Below are positions 1 through 8,093 of a DNA stretch of 64,000 nucleotides, one piece after another. Positions within the stretch are counted from its first letter, which is position 1. Every line of letters begins with the position of its first letter. The notes beneath the pieces are model-generated. The model was not told the origin of the DNA and searched no databases. It saw only the letters and a list, made by a program, of their open reading frames with translations. Position numbers and translations under genes: made by a program. Source of the stretch: Streptomyces humicola (GTDB lineage: Bacteria; Actinomycetota; Actinomycetes; Streptomycetales; Streptomycetaceae); NCBI RefSeq assembly GCF_024436035.1, contig NZ_JANFNG010000020.1, positions 1 to 64,000 of the forward strand. The letters are read 5' to 3'.

Positions 1-654
1 GTGTTCGCCCGGCTCGCCGGCGAACACCACGGCGCCGCGCCGCAGCTCGTAGACTACGGCGGCCGCGGACCGCAGCCCCTCGGGAAGCCGCTGCTCGGCC
101 ACCACCACGGTGCGGCCCGCCGACGCGAGTGAGGCGAGCATCTGGTGAGTCCGCGCCGCGGCGGCGGCCGACAGCCCCTGGCCCGGCTCGTCGACGAGGA
201 CGAGCCGGGCGGGGCCGATCAGGAGCCGGGAGAGCGCCAGCATGCGCTGCTCTCCGCCGGACAGCGTCCCGGCGTGGTGGGAGAGCAGCTCCCGCAGCGC
301 AGGGAAGGCGGCGAGCGCGGGTGCCGGTTCCGTCGAGTCCGCACCGGCGACGGCGAGGTTCTCCGCGACGGTGAGCGAGCCGAACACCGCACGCTGGTCC
401 GGCACGAACACCAGGCCGCGACGGGCGCGGCGGTGCGCGCTCAGCCGGGTGACGTCCTCACTGCGCCAGACCACCCGGCCGGCGGCCAGCGGAACCGTAC
501 CGGCCAGAGCGCGCAGCACGCTGCTTCTCCCCGACCCGTTGCGGCCCACGAGAACGGTCAGCCGCCCCGCCGGGATGGCCAGGTCGATCCCGTGCAGCGC
601 CTCCAGCGGCCCATACCGCACACGCGCCGCCCGCAGCGCGATCTCGACGCTCAC
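1..654 (-). CDS. livF: Branched-chain amino acid ABC transporter ATP-binding subunit (LivF-type), 3' end outside window
   Basis: ATP-hydrolysing subunit of a Liv-type importer, expected on the cytoplasmic face with the LivHMG fusion encoded just upstream. About 218 residues are visible, and the family usually has about 235, so only the C-terminus is cut off. The signature LSGGEQRMLALSR and Walker B LVLVDEP are intact. The P-loop reads GRNGSGRSS: the normally invariant Lys is Arg43, encoded by the rare codon AGA at 526-528. The GTG start at 654 overlaps the stop of livHMG (GTGA), so the two genes are translationally coupled. Identity as a LivF-family ATPase is firm. Whether this copy hydrolyses ATP is open. 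Confidence 0.88.
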   Translation of the reverse strand, partial: MSVEIALRAARVRYGPLEALHGIDLAIPAGRLTVLVGRNGSGRSSVLRALAGTVPLAAGRVVWRSEDVTRLSAHRRARRGLVFVPDQRAVFGSLTVAENLAVAGADSTEPAPALAAFPALRELLSHHAGTLSGGEQRMLALSRLLIGPARLVLVDEPGQGLSAAAAARTHQMLASLASAGRTVVVAEQRLPEGLRSAAAVVYELRRGAVVFAGEPGEH

Positions 655-3341
655 GGCAGGGCCTCCGCGTACGCGCGCTGCACCCGCGGATCGGTCAGCA
701 CGGCTGCGGGCGGACCGGCGGCCAGCAGCCGCCCGCCCGCCATGGCGTATCCGAAGTCGGCAATGCCGCCGACCAGTTCGAGGTCGTGCTCGACGAGGAG
801 CAGCGCCATGCCGTCGGCGGCGAGGGCGCGCAACACCGTGCCGAGCGCCGCGACCTCTGCCTCGTCGAGCCCGGCCGCGGGTTCGTCGAGGAGCAGAACA
901 CGGGGCCCGGCCGCGATCGCCCGGCCCAGCTCGGCCCGGCGCAGCAGACCGGTGGGCAGACCGGCGGCCGGCTCGTCGCGCACCTGGTCGAGGCCGAGGA
1001 GGCGCAGCGTACGATCGGTGGCCGCGCTCACGTCCGGGCGGCGGCCCTGTTCGGCGCCGACGTGGATGTTCTCGGCGATCGTCAGGCCGGGGAAGACGGC
1101 GAGCTGTTGGAACGTGCGGGCAAGACCGAGCCGGGAGCGGGCGTGCGCCGACAGCCGGGTGACGTCACGCCCGCCGAGCAGCACCTGCCCGCCGCCGGGG
1201 CGCAACGTCCCGCACAGGCAGTGGAAGAGCGTGGACTTCCCGGCACCGTTCGGCCCGATCAGCGCCGTCACCCGGCCCGGCGGCACGACGATGTCGACGT
1301 CGTCGACTGCGGTGTTACCGCCGTAGGCGTAGGTGAGATGACGAGCCGTCAGCCGTACCGCCGGGCCGTGCCGCGCGGTGCCTTTGACGGCCCCGAGGCG
1401 GCCGTCGCGGGGGAGCGATACCGAATGGCGGGCGGGCACAGGCCGGTCGGCGCCGGTTCGCCGTGCGGCGATGCGCGCGCGCACCCGCTCACCCGCCGGG
1501 CTGAGCGACACGCGCACAGCCGGGGCCGCCGTGAACCGGGTGCGCAGACCGGCCAGTCCGCCGGGGAGCCGACCGAGGAGGATCGCCAGGACACCGATCA
1601 CGGCCGTCGCGACGCCCTCGCCCGTCCCGGAGTCGAGGCCGACGAGCAGGGCCGCGGCGATCAGCGCTCCGAGCGCGCTGTCCGTCCCGAATACCACCAC
1701 CGCCGCAAACCACAGAAGCCCGTACAGCGGATCGAAGGTGCCCGGGTCGAAGGCCTGCACCCCGAGTCCGAGCATGCCTCCGCCGAGCCCGGCGAGGGCC
1801 GCGCCCACCACGAACGTGAAGATCTTCAGCGTGGGCACCCGCACCCCGGCCGCCGCCGCGCCCGGCTCGTGCTCGCCCATGGCGGTGAGCGAACGCCCCA
1901 GCCGGCCCCTGCGCATCGTCGCCACGGCCGCCAGAACACAGCCGAGCAGCAGCAGTTCGAGCACGTAGTACGCCCGGTCATCGGAGAAACCGGCCGGACG
2001 CGGAAGCCCGGCCCCGAGCCCCGATGTGGCGTACGGCTGGGCGAGGACGAAGCGGCTGACGGCCGTTCCGACGGCGAAGGTGGCCAGCGCCAGCGCGAGC
2101 CCGCGTCGCCGGATCGCAGGTCCCCCGGTCAGCAGCCCGAGCGGAGCGACCAGCAGGACCGCGACGAGCAGCGCCGCGAGCCCGGGCAGCCGGGGTACCC
2201 CTGGGAAGCGGCCCGCCGCGAGCAGCCCGGTGAACAGCGCCCCGAGCCCGGCGTATCCGGCCTGCCCGAGCGAGATCTGCCCGCCGTACCCGCTCACCAC
2301 CACGATCGACAGCAGGATCACCGCCATCGCGGGGACCTGTACCGATGTGCTCAAGTCGGTCCCGGAGAAGCCGAGCGGGAGCAGGAAGAGCACCGCGCAC
2401 GCTGCCCATGACCGGTAGGCCCGGTACGAGCCACGTGACGTCACCCCCCGCACCGGCACCAGGCCCGATGTGACCGAAGCCCCGATCTGCGGGCCGGCCA
2501 CCACGGCGACGAGGAGGGCCACGACGAAGAGATTCGCCCCGACCGCCTGCAGCAGCGGCTCAGCCCACCCTTGCGGATGGAAGCGGGTCAACTGGCTCTG
2601 GCCGACGCCGATCGCCAGCGCCACGGCGACCACCGCCGGCAGGCTGCGCATGCCGGCGGCGACGGCCACCGCCATCGTCTCCATCACCAGCAACGACAGA
2701 CCGTACGGATCGAGCCGCAGGAACGGTGCGAGGAGCACCCCCACGAGACCGGCCGTGAATGCGCCGAATGCCCAACCGGCCGCCGCCACCCGGTCCGCGT
2801 CGATCCCGGCGAGCGTGGCCAGACGCCGGTCGTCGACGACCGCGCGCAGCCTGACGCCGTACGGCGTCCAGCGGGTGACCGCGGCGACCGCGCCGCCGAC
2901 CACGGCGACCGTGGAGAGCGCGGCGACCGACTGCGCCACGGGACCCCACGGCACCAGCGACGGCGCATCCGCCCGCGCGCCCCCGCCCCACAGCAGATAC
3001 GCCGCGCCGACGAGCGTGACGAAGACACCGAGCGTCGCCACCAGCGTCTCCGCGGGCCCGGCATCGCGCGCCGCCAACGGCCGGAAGACGGCGCGGTCGA
3101 GGAGGAGCCCGAGCCCCGGCGCGATGGCGCCGAGGCACGTCGCAGCGGCGAGCCAGAGCGGCCAGCCGTGCACGACGGCGAGCTCCCGCAGCGCATAGGC
3201 GGTCACGGTGGCGATCGCGCCGTGCGCGAGATTGAGCACCCCCGTGGCGCGGTAGGTCACCACCAGGCCGATGCCCGTCAGTGCGGCCGCGCCACCTACC
3301 GCGATCCCGGCAAGGGTGAGGTCGACGGTGAGCGAGGCCAC
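651..3341 (-). CDS. LivH-LivM-LivG triple fusion: two permease domains and an ATPase of a branched-chain amino acid ABC importer
   Basis: One 896-residue protein holds three normally separate subunits. Residues 1 to about 290 are a LivH permease (NLAHGAIATVTAY near the N-terminus). About 305-605 are a LivM permease (GYGGQISLGQAGYAGLGALF). About 660-896 are a LivG ATPase with an intact Walker A (GPNGAGKST), Walker B (VLLLDEP) and the LivG-style signature LPTGLLRRAELGRAIA. A hydrophilic Arg-rich linker of about 55 residues joins LivM to LivG. There is no internal stop. The adjacent livF and the divergent substrate-binding protein complete the importer. Substrate specificity (Leu/Ile/Val, urea, other) cannot be read from the sequence. 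Confidence 0.9.
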   Translation of the reverse strand: MASLTVDLTLAGIAVGGAAALTGIGLVVTYRATGVLNLAHGAIATVTAYALRELAVVHGWPLWLAAATCLGAIAPGLGLLLDRAVFRPLAARDAGPAETLVATLGVFVTLVGAAYLLWGGGARADAPSLVPWGPVAQSVAALSTVAVVGGAVAAVTRWTPYGVRLRAVVDDRRLATLAGIDADRVAAAGWAFGAFTAGLVGVLLAPFLRLDPYGLSLLVMETMAVAVAAGMRSLPAVVAVALAIGVGQSQLTRFHPQGWAEPLLQAVGANLFVVALLVAVVAGPQIGASVTSGLVPVRGVTSRGSYRAYRSWAACAVLFLLPLGFSGTDLSTSVQVPAMAVILLSIVVVSGYGGQISLGQAGYAGLGALFTGLLAAGRFPGVPRLPGLAALLVAVLLVAPLGLLTGGPAIRRRGLALALATFAVGTAVSRFVLAQPYATSGLGAGLPRPAGFSDDRAYYVLELLLLGCVLAAVATMRRGRLGRSLTAMGEHEPGAAAAGVRVPTLKIFTFVVGAALAGLGGGMLGLGVQAFDPGTFDPLYGLLWFAAVVVFGTDSALGALIAAALLVGLDSGTGEGVATAVIGVLAILLGRLPGGLAGLRTRFTAAPAVRVSLSPAGERVRARIAARRTGADRPVPARHSVSLPRDGRLGAVKGTARHGPAVRLTARHLTYAYGGNTAVDDVDIVVPPGRVTALIGPNGAGKSTLFHCLCGTLRPGGGQVLLGGRDVTRLSAHARSRLGLARTFQQLAVFPGLTIAENIHVGAEQGRRPDVSAATDRTLRLLGLDQVRDEPAAGLPTGLLRRAELGRAIAAGPRVLLLDEPAAGLDEAEVAALGTVLRALAADGMALLLVEHDLELVGGIADFGYAMAGGRLLAAGPPAAVLTDPRVQRAYAEALP

Positions 3342-3347
3342 GTGAGG

Positions 3348-3866
3348 TCAGCGCTCCGGTTCGGGCGCCGGTGGTTCGCACACGGGGCAGGGGCGCAGGC
3401 GCTCCTCGTCCGCGGGAGCCTCGGCGGCCTCCGGTTTCCCGGCCACCAGGGGGCAGTCCGCGCGGTGCAGCATCGTGCCGCCGGGAACGGCGACCAGATG
3501 TGCCGATGCGGGTGCTGCGGAGGTGGGCACCGGTTCTTCGTCCTGGGTCAGCAGCCGGTACAGCTCCTCGACACGGGACTCCGCCGCTCCCGCTGCGGTC
3601 CCGCTCCCGGTCCCGTCCCGGGCGAGTAGCACCGCGCCCGCGACGATCAGGGCGGCGCCGGGAATCGTCGCCGACGCGAGGTAAGGAAGCTGACGTTCCG
3701 TTAGACTCTGACCGGAGACGCCGTACCACCCCAGGACACACAGCACCGCGCCCGCGGCGAGCGCGACCCAGCCGCCCCAGTCGGAGACGGCTCTGCGCAG
3801 CCGCTCGTGTCCGTGGCGTTCCGCAGCGACGTCGGATGCCTCAGAGGCCTCAGAGGCTGCGACCAT
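3348..3866 (-). CDS. Small membrane protein with Cys-containing C-terminal tail, unknown function
   Basis: A 172-residue protein with two predicted membrane segments (about residues 31-50 and 66-83). Its cytoplasmic or exposed C-terminal half contains HRADCPLVAGK and RPCPVC, a His/Cys arrangement reminiscent of small metal-binding tails such as the Ada-like zinc motif. It ends 7 bp before livHMG on the same strand, so it is probably the first gene of the Liv operon. The ATG start is preceded by GAGGGGG. I do not recognise a named family. A role linked to the transporter is inferred from position only. Confidence 0.7.
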   Translation of the reverse strand: MVAASEASEASDVAAERHGHERLRRAVSDWGGWVALAAGAVLCVLGWYGVSGQSLTERQLPYLASATIPGAALIVAGAVLLARDGTGSGTAAGAAESRVEELYRLLTQDEEPVPTSAAPASAHLVAVPGGTMLHRADCPLVAGKPEAAEAPADEERLRPCPVCEPPAPEPER

Positions 3867-3910
3867 CGGGCCCCCTCGGGGTCGGCGGACGAGGACTGAC
3901 AGAGCGTCAA

Positions 3911-3942
3911 TTGAGTGTGCATGTCACTCGATTTGCTATAGT
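3911..3942. promoter_or_regulatory. Candidate promoter and operator between the divergent Liv genes
   Basis: The gap between the two divergent transcription units contains an inverted repeat, GAGTG-N7-CACTC (3913-3929), followed by a good minus-10-like TATAGT at 3937-3942 reading towards the lipoprotein gene. The minus-35 match is poor. The repeat is placed where a regulator could control the rightward promoter. No regulator gene adjoins it. Confidence 0.35.
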
Positions 3943-3998
3943 ATGTCGGCGACGGTAGGAGATCAATCGTCCGCACCCCGTCCGGGACGGTGAGGCAG

Positions 3999-4523
3999 AT
4001 GGCCAGCAACCCGCGCATGACGACGGCATCGGCTCTGATATCCGTGGCCCTCGCGCTGGCCGTCACCGGCTGTGGATCGACTGCGAGCAGCGGCAGTTCG
4101 AGCCCGACCCCGACCCCGACCCAGACGTCGACGCCCACCCCTTCCCCGACGGCGGCCGCGCCCGGCAACCCCGCCGCCGCCAGGACGCAGGTCGAGCAGG
4201 ACTGGGTGAAGTTCTTCAGCCCCAAGACCTCACTGGCGGACAAGACCACGCTGCTGGAGAACGGGCAGCAGCTCCAGCAACTCGTCCAGAGCTTCGCCAA
4301 CGACCCCCGGGTGGGCCAGGTCGAGGCCTCCGTGCAGAACGTGCAGTTCACCTCGCCGACCGGCGCCACTGTGACGTACACCCTCTCGCTCAAGGGCACA
4401 CCCGTGCTCCCCAACGCCTCCGGCACCTCCGTGCTGCAGAACAACGTATGGAAGGTCTCCGACAAGTCGCTGTGTTCGCTGATCGCGCTCGACACCAGTG
4501 CGCCCAAGGCCCCCGGCTGCTGA
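3999..4523 (+). CDS. Secreted lipoprotein, low-complexity Thr/Pro linker, function unknown
   Basis: A signal peptide ends in the lipobox VTGC (Cys about residue 25 from the ATG at 3999). A Ser/Pro/Thr-rich linker follows (about 30-50), then a roughly 120-residue domain ending SLCSLIALD. In actinobacteria such domains resemble small ligand-binding or stabilising lipoproteins, but I do not recognise a named family. GTG at 3990 and ATG at 4017 are alternative starts. 3999 was preferred because GGTGAGG lies just upstream. The next gene, a Liv substrate-binding protein, overlaps its 3' end by 26 bp, so the two are coupled and this protein may act with the importer. Confidence 0.75.
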   Translation: MASNPRMTTASALISVALALAVTGCGSTASSGSSSPTPTPTQTSTPTPSPTAAAPGNPAAARTQVEQDWVKFFSPKTSLADKTTLLENGQQLQQLVQSFANDPRVGQVEASVQNVQFTSPTGATVTYTLSLKGTPVLPNASGTSVLQNNVWKVSDKSLCSLIALDTSAPKAPGC

Positions 4524-5865
4524 GCGGCGAGCCGTCCGCAGGGCAGGCCTGGCCGCGCTTGCCGCCGCCGCGCTCGCGCTGAGCGCGGCCTGCGGAACCC
4601 GCCTCCCGGCCAGCGCGTTCAGCGGGAGGCCGACGGCCACCGCACCCACGGCCGCACCCATCAAGATCGGCATCGTGACCAGCACCACCAGCCCCGTCGG
4701 AGGAAGCACCTTCATCGGACCCCGGGACGGTGCCGAGGCCTACCTCGCCATGGTCGACGCCAAAGGCGGCGTCAACGGCCATCCGATTCAGGTGATCACC
4801 TGCGACGACGGCGGCAGCGGCGTCGGGAACACCTCCTGCGTGCACAAACTCATCGATCAGGACGGGGTCTTCGCCCTCGTGGCCACCACCTCCCTGGACT
4901 ACGCCGGCGCGCCGTACGTCAGCAGCAAGGGAGTGCCGGACGTCGGCGGCCAGCCCATTGGCACCGCCTACGACACCTATCCGCATCTGTACGGGATCTA
5001 CGGCAGCGACGAACCGCGGCAGGGAACACCCGGCTGGGGAGGCACCCTCTACGGCGGCACCGAGGTCTACCGCTACTTCAAGGAGGCGCTCGGCGCGCGC
5101 ACCGCCGCGGTCGTCTACTACGACCAGGCCGACTCCGCCCGCTACGCCGGCCAGATCATGGCCGGGCTGCGCACCGAGGGCTACCGGGTGGTGCCGGAGC
5201 AGGTCGACTTTGCGCTGCCCAACTTCCCCGCGGTCGCCGCCGATCTGCGCTCCCACGGCGTCGACCTCCTCCTCGACGCGATGGACACCCACGGCAACGC
5301 CCAGTTGTGCCGTGCCATGCAGGACGCCGGGGTGAAGGTCGCAGCCAAGGTCACCAACGTGCAGAACTGGGACTCGTCAGTGCCCTCCGACTACAGCGAC
5401 GCGCCGGGCTGCCGCAACGCGCTGTGGGTCACCGGATCCAGCCGGGACTACGACGACTCCTCCAACGCCGCAGTGCGCGCCTTCCGTTCCGGCATGGCCG
5501 CCTACGCCGCGAAGAACGGCGGCAGCCCCGCCGGGCTCTCGCAGTGGCAGCTCGAAGGGTGGGCGGCCGCGATGTGGCTCACCGACGCCATGTCCGGCTG
5601 CCCGTCTGCGGACAGCGCGGGAACGGGACCGGCTCGCGCCTGCGTGGAGCGGTTCATACAGCGCCCGCAGCCGTACGACGCGCGGGGCCTGCTGCTGCCC
5701 GTCTCGTTCAGCCGGGCCGCCTCGCCCCCGAGGACGGCGCGCACCTGCCTGTCGGTGGCGCGCTGGCAGGACTCGGCCGACGGCGGACGCGGCGGCTGGC
5801 TCCCTCAGGGGCCCGACATGACGCGCAACTGCTTCACCGTTCCGCAACTGCCGTACCGCCCGTGA
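4498..5865 (+). CDS. livK: Branched-chain amino acid-type ABC transporter substrate-binding lipoprotein
   Basis: A 455-residue periplasmic-binding protein type 1 (Leu/Ile/Val class) that would capture substrate outside the membrane for the divergent LivHMG/LivF complex. The signal peptide ends in the lipobox LSAAC (Cys about residue 32). The mature part begins IKIGIVTSTTSPVGG, typical of the family, and continues with AYLAMVDAKGGVNGHPI and the ITCDDGG motif. Several Cys pairs suggest disulfides, as in extracytoplasmic actinobacterial members. The GTG start lies inside the preceding gene (26-bp overlap). Substrate is unknown. Binding proteins of this family also serve urea, amides and aromatic acids. 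Confidence 0.88.
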   Translation: MRPRPPAAERRAVRRAGLAALAAAALALSAACGTRLPASAFSGRPTATAPTAAPIKIGIVTSTTSPVGGSTFIGPRDGAEAYLAMVDAKGGVNGHPIQVITCDDGGSGVGNTSCVHKLIDQDGVFALVATTSLDYAGAPYVSSKGVPDVGGQPIGTAYDTYPHLYGIYGSDEPRQGTPGWGGTLYGGTEVYRYFKEALGARTAAVVYYDQADSARYAGQIMAGLRTEGYRVVPEQVDFALPNFPAVAADLRSHGVDLLLDAMDTHGNAQLCRAMQDAGVKVAAKVTNVQNWDSSVPSDYSDAPGCRNALWVTGSSRDYDDSSNAAVRAFRSGMAAYAAKNGGSPAGLSQWQLEGWAAAMWLTDAMSGCPSADSAGTGPARACVERFIQRPQPYDARGLLLPVSFSRAASPPRTARTCLSVARWQDSADGGRGGWLPQGPDMTRNCFTVPQLPYRP

Positions 5866-6224
5866 GTGCTGTCGAGCACATCGGACGTCGTGGACAAGAG
5901 GTGCTTTTTGTGGAGGAGTTGTGTAATGGCTCCGAGGCGCGTGCAGGATATTCCATCTTAACTTCCGGATTAATCTCACGGATATGCGTAGGACGGTCGT
6001 TCGGTAGACGGACCGGATCCCTCCGGTGAATATTGCTGGCGCGTGCACGTATCAATGCGATGGGGGTCAGATGTCACCCATTTCGGTGAGCGGTCACCGC
6101 GCCCGAGAGTGACGGCGGGCCCCAAACTCCTTGACGCACACTGTGACAGAAGCGTGACGATGGACCGGGAACTCGGCACGGTTTGCGGTTTCCGAAGGGG
6201 CGCGTGGGTCTTACGGTGAGCTCC
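5866..6224. other. Intergenic region, AT-rich, no gene seen
   Basis: About 360 bp with lower GC than its surroundings, including an AT-rich patch near 5955-5990. It holds a small hairpin ACCGGA-TCCC-TCCGGT (6012-6027), too weak to call a terminator with confidence. The start of the next gene is set by GGTGAG just before ATG 6225. No convincing coding frame was found. Confidence 0.4.
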
Positions 6225-6449
6225 ATGACGCCAGTGACGAACCCCCGTCCGGAGGGGAACAATGCCCGCGACGACCCGGACAGCTATGTCGGGCTGCCCG
6301 TTGAGGAGGCTCGGCAACGGGCCGCGGAGCGCGGCTGGAGCCCGGTGCGCACTCTGCCGCCGGACGCGGTGGTCACCCTGGAGTACGTGGCGGGGCGGCT
6401 CAACCTCAGCGTCGACAACGGCCGCGTGGTGCGCTGCTGGCGCGGGTGA
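6225..6449 (+). CDS. Proteinase inhibitor I78 family protein
   Basis: A 74-residue small protein matching the I78 inhibitor fold: YVGLPVEEARQRAAERGW, then RTLPPDAVVTLEYVAGRLN and a terminal NGRVVRCWRG. The RLN and the terminal Arg-Cys region are family hallmarks. No signal peptide is visible from the ATG at 6225, so it would act inside the cell unless exported another way. The ATG has GGTGAG five to six bases upstream, better than the in-frame TTG at 6183. The window encodes two streptogrisin-type proteases further right, but there is no direct link beyond proximity. Confidence 0.75.
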   Translation: MTPVTNPRPEGNNARDDPDSYVGLPVEEARQRAAERGWSPVRTLPPDAVVTLEYVAGRLNLSVDNGRVVRCWRG

Positions 6450-6465
6450 ACGCGCAGACGCGGAG

Positions 6466-6504
6466 GGGCCCGCGGGGCGTCGTGCGTACCGTCCCCGCGG
6501 GCCC
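6466..6504. terminator. Bidirectional hairpin terminator
   Basis: A 12-bp perfect stem (GGGCCCGCGGGG, 6466-6477, with its complement at 6493-6504) and a 15-base loop lie between two converging genes, the I78 inhibitor (+) and the PAP2 phosphatase (-). GC-only stems without a U-tract are normal in Streptomyces. Confidence 0.75.
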
Positions 6505-6530
6505 TTCCGCGCTCGTCGTGGTTGGGCGGG

Positions 6531-7586
6531 TCAGACGGCCGGGCCTCCGCGGCCGCGTACGGTCGGCACCGGCACCGGCGGCGTGGGGCGCGCCGGGCGC
6601 TCGGCGTGCGGCCGCCGGGGGCCGGCCGGGGTGACCGGCGAGCGCTCGTGCCGCGGCGGGTACGTCCGTACCGGGTAGTGGGGTGCGCGCGGCGCGGCCG
6701 ACGGCGTACGGGCGCTGACCCCGGCGCCGACGGGCAGCCGCACGGGTGCGGTGTCGCCCTCCACGCGGTCCTTCGGCAGCCGCGGGGGGAGCAGCTCGCC
6801 GCCCGCGGCAACCGGCGGGGCCACGACCGGCGGTGCATAGGCCGGACGTCCGCGCCACTGCACCCACCGCGCCATCGCCCACTGCTCGGTGCGCGCCACG
6901 GCGGGCTCGAACCAGGGCAGGGCAAGCAGTACGAGCAACCCGGCGCACCAGCCGCTCAGTACGTCGCTGACCCAGTGCGTACCGAGGTAGATCGTGGTCA
7001 TCCCGACCGCGAGCGCGAGCATCGCACTGATCACGGAACCGACCCTGCGCGCCGACGGCGTGGTGGCCAGATAGGCGAGCACCCCCCAGGTCACGACCGC
7101 GTTGGCGGTGTGGCCGGAGGGGAATATGTCGCCGCCCGCGAACATCTCCGCGGAGCCGATCGTGGTCGCGTAGTGCGGGCCGAGCCGGCCGAGTCCGTAC
7201 TTGGCCGCGCCGACGGAGATGTTGAGCAGCAGCAAAGAGGTGCCGAGGACCAGCAGCGGACGCAGGGTCCGCTGCTTCCAGGTGCGCCAGCCCAGCCAGG
7301 CGGCCACTATGACGGCGGTGGGCCCGCGCTGTCCGAGGACGACGAAGTAGTCGAGGAGGGTGTGGATCTGCGGCCACTGCTTGTAGGGCCGGAAGAGCAT
7401 CACCTGCCAGTCCAGCTGCACGAGCCAGGACGTGGTGAGTACGGCTGCGACTATGGCCGCGTAGGCCACCAGCGTCGTGCCGAACAGCCAGAGGCGTGTT
7501 CGGCTCATCCGCGGGATCTCGCGGTCGCTCGGTCGCTCCGCTGCCGGTCGGTGTTCCGGCGGGGCGACGATTAGGTCGGTACGCAC
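6531..7586 (-). CDS. PAP2-family membrane phosphatase
   Basis: A 351-residue integral membrane phosphatase of the phosphatidic acid phosphatase type 2 superfamily, acting on lipid phosphates or pyrophosphates at the membrane. Several transmembrane helices occupy residues about 28-230. The three active-site motifs are present: KYGLGRLGP, PSGHT, and SARRVGSV leading to the GTHWVSD box with the catalytic His. The last about 100 residues are a Pro/Arg-rich cytoplasmic tail without a recognised domain. Undecaprenyl pyrophosphate or phosphatidate are plausible substrates, but the sequence does not decide. Transcribed alone. Confidence 0.85.
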   Translation of the reverse strand: MRTDLIVAPPEHRPAAERPSDREIPRMSRTRLWLFGTTLVAYAAIVAAVLTTSWLVQLDWQVMLFRPYKQWPQIHTLLDYFVVLGQRGPTAVIVAAWLGWRTWKQRTLRPLLVLGTSLLLLNISVGAAKYGLGRLGPHYATTIGSAEMFAGGDIFPSGHTANAVVTWGVLAYLATTPSARRVGSVISAMLALAVGMTTIYLGTHWVSDVLSGWCAGLLVLLALPWFEPAVARTEQWAMARWVQWRGRPAYAPPVVAPPVAAGGELLPPRLPKDRVEGDTAPVRLPVGAGVSARTPSAAPRAPHYPVRTYPPRHERSPVTPAGPRRPHAERPARPTPPVPVPTVRGRGGPAV

Positions 7587-8093
7587 GCATTCGACGTTAC
7601 AGGCTGTGACGGCAGTTTCCGGTCGCGGCAGGCGCTTTGTGATGACGATGTGATGTGGCCGTAGTCACGGGATGTCGCACAGCTCACATTTTCCACTTGT
7701 CGTTGCGGAGGCCGGACTTGGTGTCGCGCGGTGTGCGAGAAATTCGTTGCGGAATTCCGCGGCGGCTGTCCGGGCGATTTCCCTGCCCTGAATTGGCGGG
7801 GGCGTGCAGGACGCCTGACGCTGTTTCGGCTCCGCCGGGAGAGGGTCCTTCCCGTACGCCATCGCCCGGCGTGGTGTACGGCGTGCGCGGGTCCGGAGGG
7901 CGAAGAGTGACGAACAGTGGCGTCCTGGTGTGACCAAGCGCACAAGGAGCCCGCGGAGGGTGGGGCCGGTGAATCGCCCACAGCCGGCGCACAGCTGCGT
8001 TGTCCCGTTCGCGTACGCTGGCCGTTCACTCCTGCACCACCGGCCGGGTGTGAGGGGGTGGGTACGAGCGGACGAAGCGGCGGAGGTGCATGG
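7587..8093. other. Intergenic region between divergent PAP2 and MFS genes
   Basis: About 500 bp. Short open frames exist on both strands, but none has a ribosome site, codon bias or recognisable protein. The segment should contain both divergent promoters. The only clear signal is GGAGG at 8082-8086 before the MFS start. Confidence 0.4.

Noticed and set aside
7684-7992. Small minus-strand gene between PAP2 and MFS
   Set aside because: A Pro/Arg/Thr-rich frame without ribosome site, codon bias or recognisable motif. Probably chance.
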